Source: Bacteroidales bacterium (GTDB taxonomy: Bacteria; Bacteroidota; Bacteroidia; Bacteroidales; UBA6680). Taken from it: a stretch of DNA of 48,455 bases. The position numbers were made by a program, and so were the translations under genes. The DNA is taken from the NCBI GenBank assembly GCA_025210735.1, contig JAOARD010000074.1:1-48455 (forward strand), read 5' to 3'. Below are positions 40,771 through 48,310 of this stretch, piece by piece. Under the pieces are notes generated by a model. The model ran no database searches, was not told the DNA's origin, and worked only from the letters and a program-made list of their open reading frames with translations. Position 1 is the stretch's first letter. Each line of letters begins with the position of its first letter.

Positions 40771-40802
40771 TTTTACTCTTAGCCAGAGTAAAAGGCTTTT
40801 TT
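40771..40802 (+). terminator. Terminator-like hairpin in a divergent intergenic region
   Basis: TTTTACTCT (40771-40779) pairs with AGAGTAAAA (40785-40793). As an alternative, AGCC (40781-40784) pairs with GGCT (40794-40797) followed by TTTTTT. The structure lies between two divergent genes, where no plus-strand transcript is expected to end. Confidence 0.4.
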
Positions 40803-40833
40803 ATCAATAAATATATTTTGTTAGCATGAAAAC

Positions 40834-40841
40834 TATATTTG
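40834..40841 (+). promoter_or_regulatory. -7 element of the helicase gene
   Basis: TATATTTG matches the consensus exactly and lies 35 bases before the ATG at 40877. No matching upstream element is obvious at a normal distance. Confidence 0.5.
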
Positions 40842-40876
40842 TAGTAACTTCATGTTTGAAATAAACTATAATAACA

Positions 40877-42967
40877 ATGGAAGATAATCCGGAACAGAAA
40901 TTAGCATACAGTTTTGTAGAACATACAAACAGAAATATTTTTCTTACCGGAAAAGCAGGAACCGGAAAAACTACATTTCTGAAAAGGATAAAAAAGTTAT
41001 CTGACAAGAGGTTAGTAGTGGTAGCTCCTACAGGTGTTGCCGCAATAAATGCAGGAGGCGTTACTATACACTCCTTTTTTCAAATGCCATTTGGTCCTGT
41101 TGTTCCTGAGATTATAGAGAGTCAGCTAATTAATAAAAAGTTTAACAAACGTAAGATTGATGTTATAAGAACCATGAATCTGCTTATTATTGATGAGATA
41201 AGTATGGTGCGTGCTGATATGCTTGATGCTATTGATAGTGTTTTACGAAAATATAAAAGAAACAATACTCCTTTCGGGGGAACTCAGGTACTTATGATTG
41301 GTGACATATATCAATTATCACCCGTTGTAAAGAGAGAGGAACAGCATATTATAAAACGATATTACAGTACTCCATATTTTTTTAGCAGCAAGGTTTATAA
41401 AAAGTGTAATGCTATTGGTATCGAGCTATTTCATGTATTCAGACAAAAAGAGAAGAAATTTATAAATATACTGAATGAGATAAGAGAGAACAGATTATCA
41501 AACAAATCTCTTGATATTCTGAATACAAGATTAAATCCGGATTTTATTCAGAAAGGTGATGATGGTATTATACAGCTATCAACTCATAACTCAAATGCCG
41601 ACAGAATAAACATCTCTGAATTACAAAAGTTAAAGGATGATGATTACTGCTTTAAAGCTGAGGTTTCAGGTACATTTCCGGAGTACTCCTATCCTACCGA
41701 TGTAGATCTTAAACTTAAGGTTGGTGCGCAGGTTATGTTTGTGAAAAACGATAGTTCTTCTGACAAACTATATTATAATGGTAAGATTGGAAAAGTTATA
41801 TATATTGATGATAGTGTAATACATGTTAAATGTGAGAATGATGAGAAACATATTGCTGTAATTAAAGAGCGATGGGAAAACATAAAGTATACTATTAACA
41901 AAAATAGTAAAGAGATTGCCGAAGATATTATCGGGAGTTTTACTCAATATCCACTTAGGCTTGCCTGGGCAATTACAATACATAAAAGCCAGGGGTTAAC
42001 ATTTGATAAGGCAATTATTGATACCGCATCGGCATTTACACATGGTCAAACATATGTAGCACTTAGTAGGTGTAAATCATTAGAAGGTTTGTTTTTAAGC
42101 AGTAAGATATCATACAATAGTATTATCTGTGATAGCTCTGTGATTGCTTTCAGCAAGTATATAAAAGACAATGTACCCAACAACAAGGTATTACAACAGT
42201 CAAAGAGAGATTATATGTTTGTATTACTAACAGAGCTTTTTGATTTTAATGATATACTGAATAAAATTGAGCGATGCAGGGATATATTTTTTGCAAACGC
42301 AAAAAGTGTCATGGGTAATATGGTTAACGCTATTGACGACTCTTACAATCTGCTTAATAACGAACTTATTTCTGTAAGTAATAAGTTCAAGTCGCAATTA
42401 AACAACATAATAAACAGTGATCATTCAGATAATGACAACTTGTTACAGGATAGGGTAAAAAAAGCCGCTGCATATTTTCATAACAAGGTTCTTGAAGGTA
42501 TAAAAAGACGAATATATGACGGTGGGTTTAGTACTGATAATACAAAGATATCAGAAACACTTACAGAGTGTGTATCAGAAATTAAAGAATTGGTAAATAT
42601 TAAAGTGCATACTCTGGAATATTGTATTAATGGTTTCAATACTGTTGGTTATAATAAAGCCAAAGCAGAAGCTATACTTAACAAACATACGCGAATACCA
42701 AAAAACACTATATCTGTTGTTCCGGTTAATACCAACCACCCAGATCTGTACAAAGCTCTTCATAAATGGCGTAGCGAGAAGGCCGCTAAAAGCGGAAAGG
42801 TTTTATCAAATATACTTACACAGAAATCTCTACTTAAAATTGTTGAAAAATTACCCCAAACAGTGAAAGAACTACAAAGTATAAAAGGTATAGGGAACAA
42901 AACTGTTAAGAGTTTTGGAGATGAGATAATTAAGATTATTGATCTATATCTGAACAATCTGCATTAA
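40877..42967 (+). CDS. PIF1-like superfamily 1B DNA helicase with HRDC-like C-terminus
   Basis: The 696-residue protein has a Walker A motif FLTGKAGTGKTTFLKRI near residue 26, motif Ia APTGVAAINAGGVTIHSFF, Walker B LLIIDEISMV near 97, motif III MIGDIYQLSPVV near 138, and motifs V/VI with AWAITIHKSQGLTFDKAIID and QTYVALSRCKSLEGLF (about 360-400). These fit PIF1/RecD2-type 5'-3' helicases. The C-terminal part (about 610-695) has HPDLYKALHKWRSEKAAKSG followed by IKGIGNKTVKSFGDEIIKII, an HRDC domain that should bind single-stranded DNA. This architecture is common in Bacteroidota. It is cytoplasmic and probably acts in replication-fork or repair work. It has its own promoter. Confidence 0.9.
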   Translation: MEDNPEQKLAYSFVEHTNRNIFLTGKAGTGKTTFLKRIKKLSDKRLVVVAPTGVAAINAGGVTIHSFFQMPFGPVVPEIIESQLINKKFNKRKIDVIRTMNLLIIDEISMVRADMLDAIDSVLRKYKRNNTPFGGTQVLMIGDIYQLSPVVKREEQHIIKRYYSTPYFFSSKVYKKCNAIGIELFHVFRQKEKKFINILNEIRENRLSNKSLDILNTRLNPDFIQKGDDGIIQLSTHNSNADRINISELQKLKDDDYCFKAEVSGTFPEYSYPTDVDLKLKVGAQVMFVKNDSSSDKLYYNGKIGKVIYIDDSVIHVKCENDEKHIAVIKERWENIKYTINKNSKEIAEDIIGSFTQYPLRLAWAITIHKSQGLTFDKAIIDTASAFTHGQTYVALSRCKSLEGLFLSSKISYNSIICDSSVIAFSKYIKDNVPNNKVLQQSKRDYMFVLLTELFDFNDILNKIERCRDIFFANAKSVMGNMVNAIDDSYNLLNNELISVSNKFKSQLNNIINSDHSDNDNLLQDRVKKAAAYFHNKVLEGIKRRIYDGGFSTDNTKISETLTECVSEIKELVNIKVHTLEYCINGFNTVGYNKAKAEAILNKHTRIPKNTISVVPVNTNHPDLYKALHKWRSEKAAKSGKVLSNILTQKSLLKIVEKLPQTVKELQSIKGIGNKTVKSFGDEIIKIIDLYLNNLH

Positions 42968-43046
42968 CCAATCTTTGATATTGTAAAACATATTAATCTG
43001 CAATAATTAAATTTTTGTGTTAAACCTTAGTGCTGTTTATTATATC

Positions 43047-43054
43047 TATTTTTG
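43047..43054 (+). promoter_or_regulatory. -7 element of the FMN-binding membrane protein gene
   Basis: TATTTTTG fits TAnnTTTG and is 26 bases before the ATG at 43081. TTTG at 43014-43017 may be an upstream element. Confidence 0.5.
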
Positions 43055-43080
43055 CATATAGTAATTTATAGTGGATTCAT

Positions 43081-44253
43081 ATGAGCAGGAGAGTTATTGA
43101 GAATATTGCAAATACCTTACTGGTTATTTTACTTTTAGCCGCCGTTGTTTCATATAACGGAAAACTATTAGGAAAGAAGAGTGAAGAGATTTTCGGCAAT
43201 AAAAAGAGTGAGTCTGAGGTTGAGGCTCCGAGTATAGAACAACTAAGTGAAGCTGGATACAATGGTTGTACTGTTGAGGCAGATACCAAAGGTATCTGGA
43301 ATATAGTTGACAGCAATGATGATGAGGTAGGAACAGTTATATCATCTATAGTCTTCAGTAAAAGGATATATGGATATGCCGGACCAATTCCGCTACTTAT
43401 CTTTATCGATAATAATAGTGTAATAAAGAAAGTTACCGTTCTTGAAAACACAGAGACTCCGAGATTTATGAAACATGTCATTAAAAAAGGCATTGTAGAT
43501 CAGTGGCATGGTAAATCTACTGTTGAGGCTATTGCTATGAAAGCAGATGTAGTTTCCGGAGCAACAATGTCTTGCGATGCTATAAATAAATCGGTTGTTA
43601 GAAGTATTAATGCTTTAAATAAGAATAACAGAGGTATACTTGACGAAATTAAAGATTGGAATCTTAAAGTTTGGGCTGCGCTCCTGGTAGTTATATCTGG
43701 TATATTTATGTCATTCTATGCAAGGAAGAGAAAGTCATTAAGACTATTCCAGATAATACTGAATGTTGTAGTTCTTGGTCTGTGGTGCGGACAGTTTATA
43801 TCAGTAAGTCTTATTGTTGGGTGGTTAGGCAATGGTGTAAATCTCATTGCCAAAATATCATTAACCGCAATGATTGTGTCAGCTCTTATATTACCAATCC
43901 TATTTAAGAAACGATCTTTTTACTGCACATGGGTATGTCCGTTTGGAGCAGCACAAGAACTTGCAGGAAAGATAACAAAGAAGCGCTGGAAGATACCATA
44001 TAGTGCAATGAAATATCTGAAATATTCGCGAAGGGTAATAACAATAGCTCTTTTTATAAGTATGTGGTTTGGAATTGGGTTTGATATTATGAATTACGAA
44101 CCTTTTGCTGCGTTTCTGTTTAGTCATGCTGGTTGGGCTGTTTTATCCATTGCTATTATAAGTATAATAATGTCTGTTTTTGTTGATCGCCCATGGTGTA
44201 GGTTTGCATGTCCAACAGGACAAATTCTTAAATGGTCTGAGAAACTCAAATAA
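43081..44253 (+). CDS. FMN-binding, NosR/NapH-like membrane electron-transfer protein
   Basis: The 390-residue protein has an N-terminal membrane helix (about 10-27), an extracytoplasmic FMN-binding domain (about 50-180) with GYAGPIPLLIFI and VSGATMSCDAINKSV, and about five to six membrane helices. The SGATMS motif is the site for covalent flavin (FMN-threonyl/seryl) attachment seen in RnfG/NosR-type domains. Two CxxxCP motifs (FYCTWVCPFGAAQE near 280; WCRFACPTGQI near 378) match the NosR/NapH membrane core. Soluble 4Fe-4S ferredoxin motifs are absent, so it is a minimal form. It likely moves electrons across the membrane to an unknown acceptor. No nos, rnf or nap genes are adjacent. A strong terminator follows. 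Confidence 0.85.
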   Translation: MSRRVIENIANTLLVILLLAAVVSYNGKLLGKKSEEIFGNKKSESEVEAPSIEQLSEAGYNGCTVEADTKGIWNIVDSNDDEVGTVISSIVFSKRIYGYAGPIPLLIFIDNNSVIKKVTVLENTETPRFMKHVIKKGIVDQWHGKSTVEAIAMKADVVSGATMSCDAINKSVVRSINALNKNNRGILDEIKDWNLKVWAALLVVISGIFMSFYARKRKSLRLFQIILNVVVLGLWCGQFISVSLIVGWLGNGVNLIAKISLTAMIVSALILPILFKKRSFYCTWVCPFGAAQELAGKITKKRWKIPYSAMKYLKYSRRVITIALFISMWFGIGFDIMNYEPFAAFLFSHAGWAVLSIAIISIIMSVFVDRPWCRFACPTGQILKWSEKLK

Positions 44254-44286
44254 TAAATTCCCATTATTACAAATTCGTATATTAAG

Positions 44287-44330
44287 TATCTCTTGTAACA
44301 TTATTATGGTGTTACAAGAGATATTTTTTT
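44287..44330 (+). terminator. Rho-independent terminator after the FMN-binding protein gene
   Basis: TATCTCTTGTAACA (44287-44300) pairs perfectly with TGTTACAAGAGATA (44310-44323) over 14 bp with a 9-base loop, then seven T. It starts 34 bases after the stop at 44253. Confidence 0.9.
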
Positions 44331-44536
44331 GTTATATATCCAAATATCAGGTCAAATCACCAAGAAAAACAGACAAGAAAACAAACACAACTATACCCCT
44401 AGTAATCAACACTATTCAAGTTACGAATACTATCATTTAGATCTACAACTATTTATATTCGCGCACTTTTATCTGATCAATTATCCTTTTATAGTAAGAT
44501 AATAGTATAAACTGAGTACAGTATTTCGTATTGTGC

Positions 44537-44677
44537 ATGAGAATGGCAATTCACACAAACAAAACGAATATAATAAACAAAGCATTTGATACATTTTTCA
44601 CACACAATAGTGATTCTCAGGAGCTGTTCTATCCGGTAACTAAAAAACAAACTCATAACAATAGAGCTCTAAAATAA
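44537..44677 (+). CDS. 46-aa ORF resembling two fused mini-ORF repeats
   Basis: The frame runs ATG 44537 to TAA 44675-44677. Its start MRMAIHTNKTN resembles MRMVIQTCVND of the 35.4-kb copy, and its later part FFTHNSDSQELFYPVTKK aligns with FHTHENDYYAEFHLANEK. The DNA GCATGAGAATGG then ATTCA is shared. It lies in the otherwise empty 44331-44753 stretch before ung, on the plus strand, with the ung promoter after it, so it is not translationally coupled to ung. It is either a real small gene or a diverged repeat. Confidence 0.35.
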   Translation: MRMAIHTNKTNIINKAFDTFFTHNSDSQELFYPVTKKQTHNNRALK

Positions 44678-44714
44678 TGAGAAATAATAATCCTGTTACT
44701 ACACCTATATTTTA

Positions 44715-44722
44715 TATATTTG
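44715..44722 (+). promoter_or_regulatory. -7 element of ung
   Basis: TATATTTG matches TAnnTTTG and is 31 bases before the ATG at 44754. Confidence 0.55.
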
Positions 44723-44753
44723 TACGTATAGTTTTACTTCAGAAGTTTTAATT

Positions 44754-45419
44754 ATGGCAGACGTAAAGATTGAACATAGCTGGAAAGAGAAGCTTAATGA
44801 TGAGTTTCAGAAACCTTATTTTGAAAATTTAATTTCATTTGTAAAATCAGAATACTCTAAACATAAAGTGTTCCCACCCGGAAAACTTATATTTAATGCT
44901 TTTGACAGATGCTCTTTTGACAATGTAAAGGTTGTAATTATTGGTCAGGATCCGTATCACGGTCATGGTCAGGCTCATGGTCTGTGTTTCTCTGTTAACA
45001 ATGGAATAGCTTTTCCGCCCAGTCTGCAAAATATTTTTACTGAGATAAAATCTGAGCTTGGTATTGATGCTCCTGAGTCGGGTAACCTTGAACGTTGGGC
45101 AGATCAGGGTGTACTCTTACTAAATGCAACATTAACAGTAAGAGCTCATCAAGCGGCATCTCATCAGAACAGAGGTTGGGAGATTTTTACCGATGCTGTT
45201 ATAAAATGTTTGTCTGATAATAAAGAGAATATTGTTTATATCTTATGGGGTGCTTCTGCACAAAGAAAAGGAGCAACTATTGATACCTCTAAAAATCTTG
45301 TTCTTAAATCACCACACCCTTCGCCATACTCAGCTGACAGAGGATTTTTTGGAAATGGTCATTTCATTAAAACTAATGAATATCTGAAAAGTAAAAATTT
45401 ACCACCAATAGTCTGGTAA
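44754..45419 (+). CDS. ung: Uracil-DNA glycosylase, family 1
   Basis: The 221-residue protein carries the family-1 water-activating motif GQDPYHG with Asp66 (residues 64-70), FPPSLQNIF (uracil/DNA loop), LLLNATLTVRA, ILWGASAQRK and the HPSPYSADRG loop with His188. Length and order fit Ung exactly. It removes uracil from DNA at the first step of base-excision repair in the cytoplasm. It has its own promoter and ends 5 bases before the stop of the converging response-regulator gene. Confidence 0.97.
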   Translation: MADVKIEHSWKEKLNDEFQKPYFENLISFVKSEYSKHKVFPPGKLIFNAFDRCSFDNVKVVIIGQDPYHGHGQAHGLCFSVNNGIAFPPSLQNIFTEIKSELGIDAPESGNLERWADQGVLLLNATLTVRAHQAASHQNRGWEIFTDAVIKCLSDNKENIVYILWGASAQRKGATIDTSKNLVLKSPHPSPYSADRGFFGNGHFIKTNEYLKSKNLPPIVW

Positions 45420-45424
45420 TTGCA

Positions 45425-46105
45425 CTATTTACACACAAACCTATATCCTACCCCTCTGATATTCTCAATCTTTATTGATTTATCAGAGGCAAGAAACTTA
45501 CGCACTCTGGTTATAAAAACATCCATACTACGTCCTGTAAAATAGTCATCATCACCCCAAACAGAATCAAGTATCTCTTTTCTCTTAATAGTTCTATTCC
45601 TGTTTAAATTCAGATATTTGATTAACTCACACTCTTTTTCTGTCAGAACCCTTTCATCGTTATCATATACAAGCTTAAAATCATTAGGATAGAATATGTA
45701 ATTACCAATCAGTACAACATTATCATTATTATCTCTATAGGTTCTTTTAAGTATATTTTGCAATCGTAGAACCAGTTCGTCTGGTTCAAATGGTTTGGTA
45801 ATATAATCATCAGCACCAAGTTTAAGACCTTTTACTCTGTCTTGTTTCTGATTTCTTGCAGTTAAAAAAACTATTGGCATATCAGGTATCCTTTTTCTGA
45901 TAAACTGAGCTGTTGTAAAGCCATCTTTACCCGGCATATTTATGTCTAAAACACATAAATCCGGGTCAATATCTTCAACCTTTTCGCATGCCTCATTACC
46001 ATCAGTAACCAGAGTTACAGAGAATCCGTTCATCTCAATAAACATCTTAAGTACATTACCTAGGTCAATATCGTCCTCAGCTATAAGTATCTTATAATCG
46101 TTCAT
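45425..46105 (-). CDS. OmpR/PhoB-family response regulator (RprY-like)
   Basis: The 226-residue protein has a receiver domain (1-120) with Asp11/Asp12, the phosphorylation site Asp54 in LCVLDINMPGKDGF, Thr82 and Lys104 in DDYITKPFEPDE. It also has a C-terminal winged helix (about 130-226) with TEKECELIKYLNLN and GRSMDVFITRVRKFLASDKS, ending IENIRGVGYRF. The receiver and output sequence are close to RprY of Bacteroides. It overlaps the histidine kinase gene upstream by 14 bases and forms one two-component system with it. Targets cannot be read here. Confidence 0.92.
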   Translation of the reverse strand: MNDYKILIAEDDIDLGNVLKMFIEMNGFSVTLVTDGNEACEKVEDIDPDLCVLDINMPGKDGFTTAQFIRKRIPDMPIVFLTARNQKQDRVKGLKLGADDYITKPFEPDELVLRLQNILKRTYRDNNDNVVLIGNYIFYPNDFKLVYDNDERVLTEKECELIKYLNLNRNRTIKRKEILDSVWGDDDYFTGRSMDVFITRVRKFLASDKSIKIENIRGVGYRFVCK

Positions 46106-47441
46106 TTATAGTTGGTATTTTAAGAATAAATCCTGCTCCGTCTGTATATGTTTTATCTAATGTTACTGATCCTTTATGTGCCTCCAAAGCTCTTTTAACA
46201 ATATATAACCCCAGGCCTAACCCATCCTTATTACTCTTGTTTTTTCCTCTGTAAAACTTATTAAATATATGTTTCTGATCCTCTTTACTAATACCTGTAC
46301 CATTATCTCTGTAATGTATAACAAAACTCTCTTTACTCCTTATAGTATTAATAGTTATAGCTACATCTCTACCACTATTATATTTTATTGTATTATCAAT
46401 AAGATTATTAAGAGCTGATTTCAAATAGAATACATCAACAAAAACCATGTCATTCTCAGCACAATATTCTATTATAAACCGAATATCAGAGTATTCTGAC
46501 CTGTATTGGTTCACGCAGTTATCTACCAGTGAATTTAAACTTACATATTCCCGGTTTAACATCTGCTGCTTATTCATAAACATAGACAGATCCACAGCAT
46601 TATCAATCATCTTTCTAAGCCTGACTATCTGTCTTTTAATAATTTCAGCATTAACTTTTACATTTTCTTTATCTATGTTATTATTTTGCAGTATGTCAGA
46701 GGCCAGATTAATGGTGCTTAATGGAGTATTAAATTCATGTGTAATATTATCAATAAAATCACTCTTCATATCAAAAAGATATCTCTGTTTAATAAGATTC
46801 TTAATTATCAATATTACCATTAATACTATAGCAAACAATAGTATAGAAGATATAATTAATTTATCAATCATTGCATACAATAAAGCACGTCTCTTTACCG
46901 GAAATAGAGATCGCAAAGTAATCTCCATATAGTTGTTGTCCTGATAATAGTAGAAACTATTCCTAAAGCTATAATCATTTATATTGTTACCTGCACCATA
47001 AAGCAATAACTCTTCTATATCTGAATTATCTCCAACAACTACAATATCGTTATTACCTGATTTAACTCTGAGTTTTGTAATTGCAAACTGATAACTATAA
47101 TTGGTATACACCATCTCTTCACACATTCTGGCATTAACCAATGAATCAATTATACTAAAGTCAATCATTATCTCAGAAACTATCTCACCCAACCGTGCTT
47201 CACTTATATCAGATTCTGATCCTCTGCTTACTTCTGTGATTACATCCTTTATATCTGCAAACTTATCATTAACCTTTCTTGATTCTTCGTAAAATACACC
47301 ACTTACAATACTACCTGATGCTATATCAAACTCCTTTAGTTCTGTTAAATACGACTGACGTACAAACAAAACAAGTGTTGATATTAATATCGCCCCTATA
47401 ATTATAATTATGCCAAAAAGATATCTATGTGAAATACGCAT
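46092..47441 (-). CDS. Sensor histidine kinase (RprX-like)
   Basis: The 449-residue protein has two membrane helices (about 7-27, LFGIIIIIGAILISTLVLFV, and about 197-220, LLFAIVLMVILIIKNLI) that frame a periplasmic sensor domain of some 165 residues. The cytoplasmic part has the HisKA motif FIDNITHEFNTPLSTINLAS near residue 232 (phosphorylated His) and an HATPase_c domain with NLIDNTIKYNSG (N box), YRDNGTGISKEDQ and GLGLGLYIVKRALEAH. It resembles RprX of Bacteroides in layout. The periplasmic ligand is unknown. The gene overlaps the regulator gene by 14 bases. Its promoter element TATATTTG is 18 bases upstream. Confidence 0.92.
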   Translation of the reverse strand: MRISHRYLFGIIIIIGAILISTLVLFVRQSYLTELKEFDIASGSIVSGVFYEESRKVNDKFADIKDVITEVSRGSESDISEARLGEIVSEIMIDFSIIDSLVNARMCEEMVYTNYSYQFAITKLRVKSGNNDIVVVGDNSDIEELLLYGAGNNINDYSFRNSFYYYQDNNYMEITLRSLFPVKRRALLYAMIDKLIISSILLFAIVLMVILIIKNLIKQRYLFDMKSDFIDNITHEFNTPLSTINLASDILQNNNIDKENVKVNAEIIKRQIVRLRKMIDNAVDLSMFMNKQQMLNREYVSLNSLVDNCVNQYRSEYSDIRFIIEYCAENDMVFVDVFYLKSALNNLIDNTIKYNSGRDVAITINTIRSKESFVIHYRDNGTGISKEDQKHIFNKFYRGKNKSNKDGLGLGLYIVKRALEAHKGSVTLDKTYTDGAGFILKIPTINERL

Positions 47442-47458
47442 ACTAATAGTTTATTATA

Positions 47459-47466
47459 CAAATATA
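47459..47466 (-). promoter_or_regulatory. -7 element of the kinase-regulator operon
   Basis: TATATTTG on the minus strand matches TAnnTTTG. It ends 18 bases before the kinase ATG at 47441. Confidence 0.55.
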
Positions 47467-47537
47467 TCCATTATAAATGGTAAACTATAGTTCTATAACT
47501 TCCGTTAACAAACCATTAACAAACATATGTATACTAC

Positions 47538-47660
47538 AAAAAAATACGGCGAGAAGAACCTCGCCGTAAAACCCCAGAACATTTATGAAAACCTGTTGTA
47601 TTCAGGTTAGTTGACACTAATATGCAAGCGCCGTATCTTTAACTTCTTTTCTTCAATACT
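47538..47660 (-). ncRNA. Repeated small-RNA element, copy 1
   Basis: On the minus strand the element reads a conserved TATTGAAG-type start, GATACGGCGCTTGCA, a core hairpin AACCTG-AATACAA-CAGGTT, TTCTGGGGTTTTA, and a terminator hairpin TACGGCGAG-GTTCTT-CTCGCCGTA (47568-47545) with seven T. About 90 bases are the same as copies 2 and 3. No reading frame of useful length exists in it. A structured RNA of about 110-120 nt, or a conserved 3' transcript end, fits best. No known family was recognised. Confidence 0.55.
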
Positions 47661-47845
47661 CACACACCTTATAGGTATTAATGCTTATGCAATTTAGTTT
47701 TTGTTTTGTTTCTTTCCAAACATCTCTCATACTTTTTTTGCTTTTAATGATATATATCACCAAAAATGAATATTTAATCACCTACTGTTTGCTATTTGCA
47801 ATAATTTTTATACTACGTATTTGGTCAGCTTAAAAAGCTATATAC

Positions 47846-47990
47846 AAAAAAATACGGCGAGAAGAATTCCCGCCGTAAACCCCAGAACATTTATGAAAAC
47901 CTGTTGTATTCAGGTTAGTTGACACTAATATGCAAGCGCCGTATCTTTAATCTCTTTCTTTCAATATTTATCTTAATTCTGTATCAAAAA
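47846..47990 (-). ncRNA. Repeated small-RNA element, copy 2
   Basis: Same layout as copy 1. The terminator hairpin (47877-47853) is TACGGCGGG-AATTCTT-CTCGCCGTA on the minus strand, where the G-U pair keeps all nine positions paired; the same change would be an A-C mismatch on the plus strand. Upstream (5') sequence to 47990 is identical to copy 3, including TTTTGATACAGAATTAAGAT, which may be its promoter. The 47661-47845 spacer has no gene. Confidence 0.6.
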
Positions 47991-48310
47991 TCATCATTGT
48001 GATCATTAATACATATGCAATATAATAGTTATTTATAACTACTACAAATTTTTTTTTAATAAAATTTATACTCAATTACAGGCGCATAACTAAACCATTA
48101 ATTATCAAAACTATAAACAATACATATTTAATCAATCTCAAGCATACAATATCTGAGTAATAATATATTGTAATTAGCATCTGGTATAAAGCCGAGAATG
48201 ATTACTTAAACACATACAACTATTAAGCTAGCTTGTATCCCGACTTATATTATAAATTATTCAATAAGTGTAATCAGATTTTTTAAGCGACCGAAAACGG
48301 CTTAAAGGTC

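Noticed and set aside
43077..43493. 138-aa minus-strand frame opposite the FMN-binding gene
   Set aside because: It lies entirely within a clearly coding gene on the other strand and shows no recognisable protein pattern.
44254..44753. tRNA or riboswitch in the gap before ung
   Set aside because: No cloverleaf, TPsiC-type motif or conserved aptamer pattern was found; only a terminator, a small ORF and a promoter element are visible.
47545..47635. MITE or insertion-sequence end with TACGGCG/CGCCGTA inverted termini
   Set aside because: No target-site duplication was visible, and the hairpin-plus-T-tract with wobble-preserved pairing is better explained by a transcript end. It remains a minor alternative.
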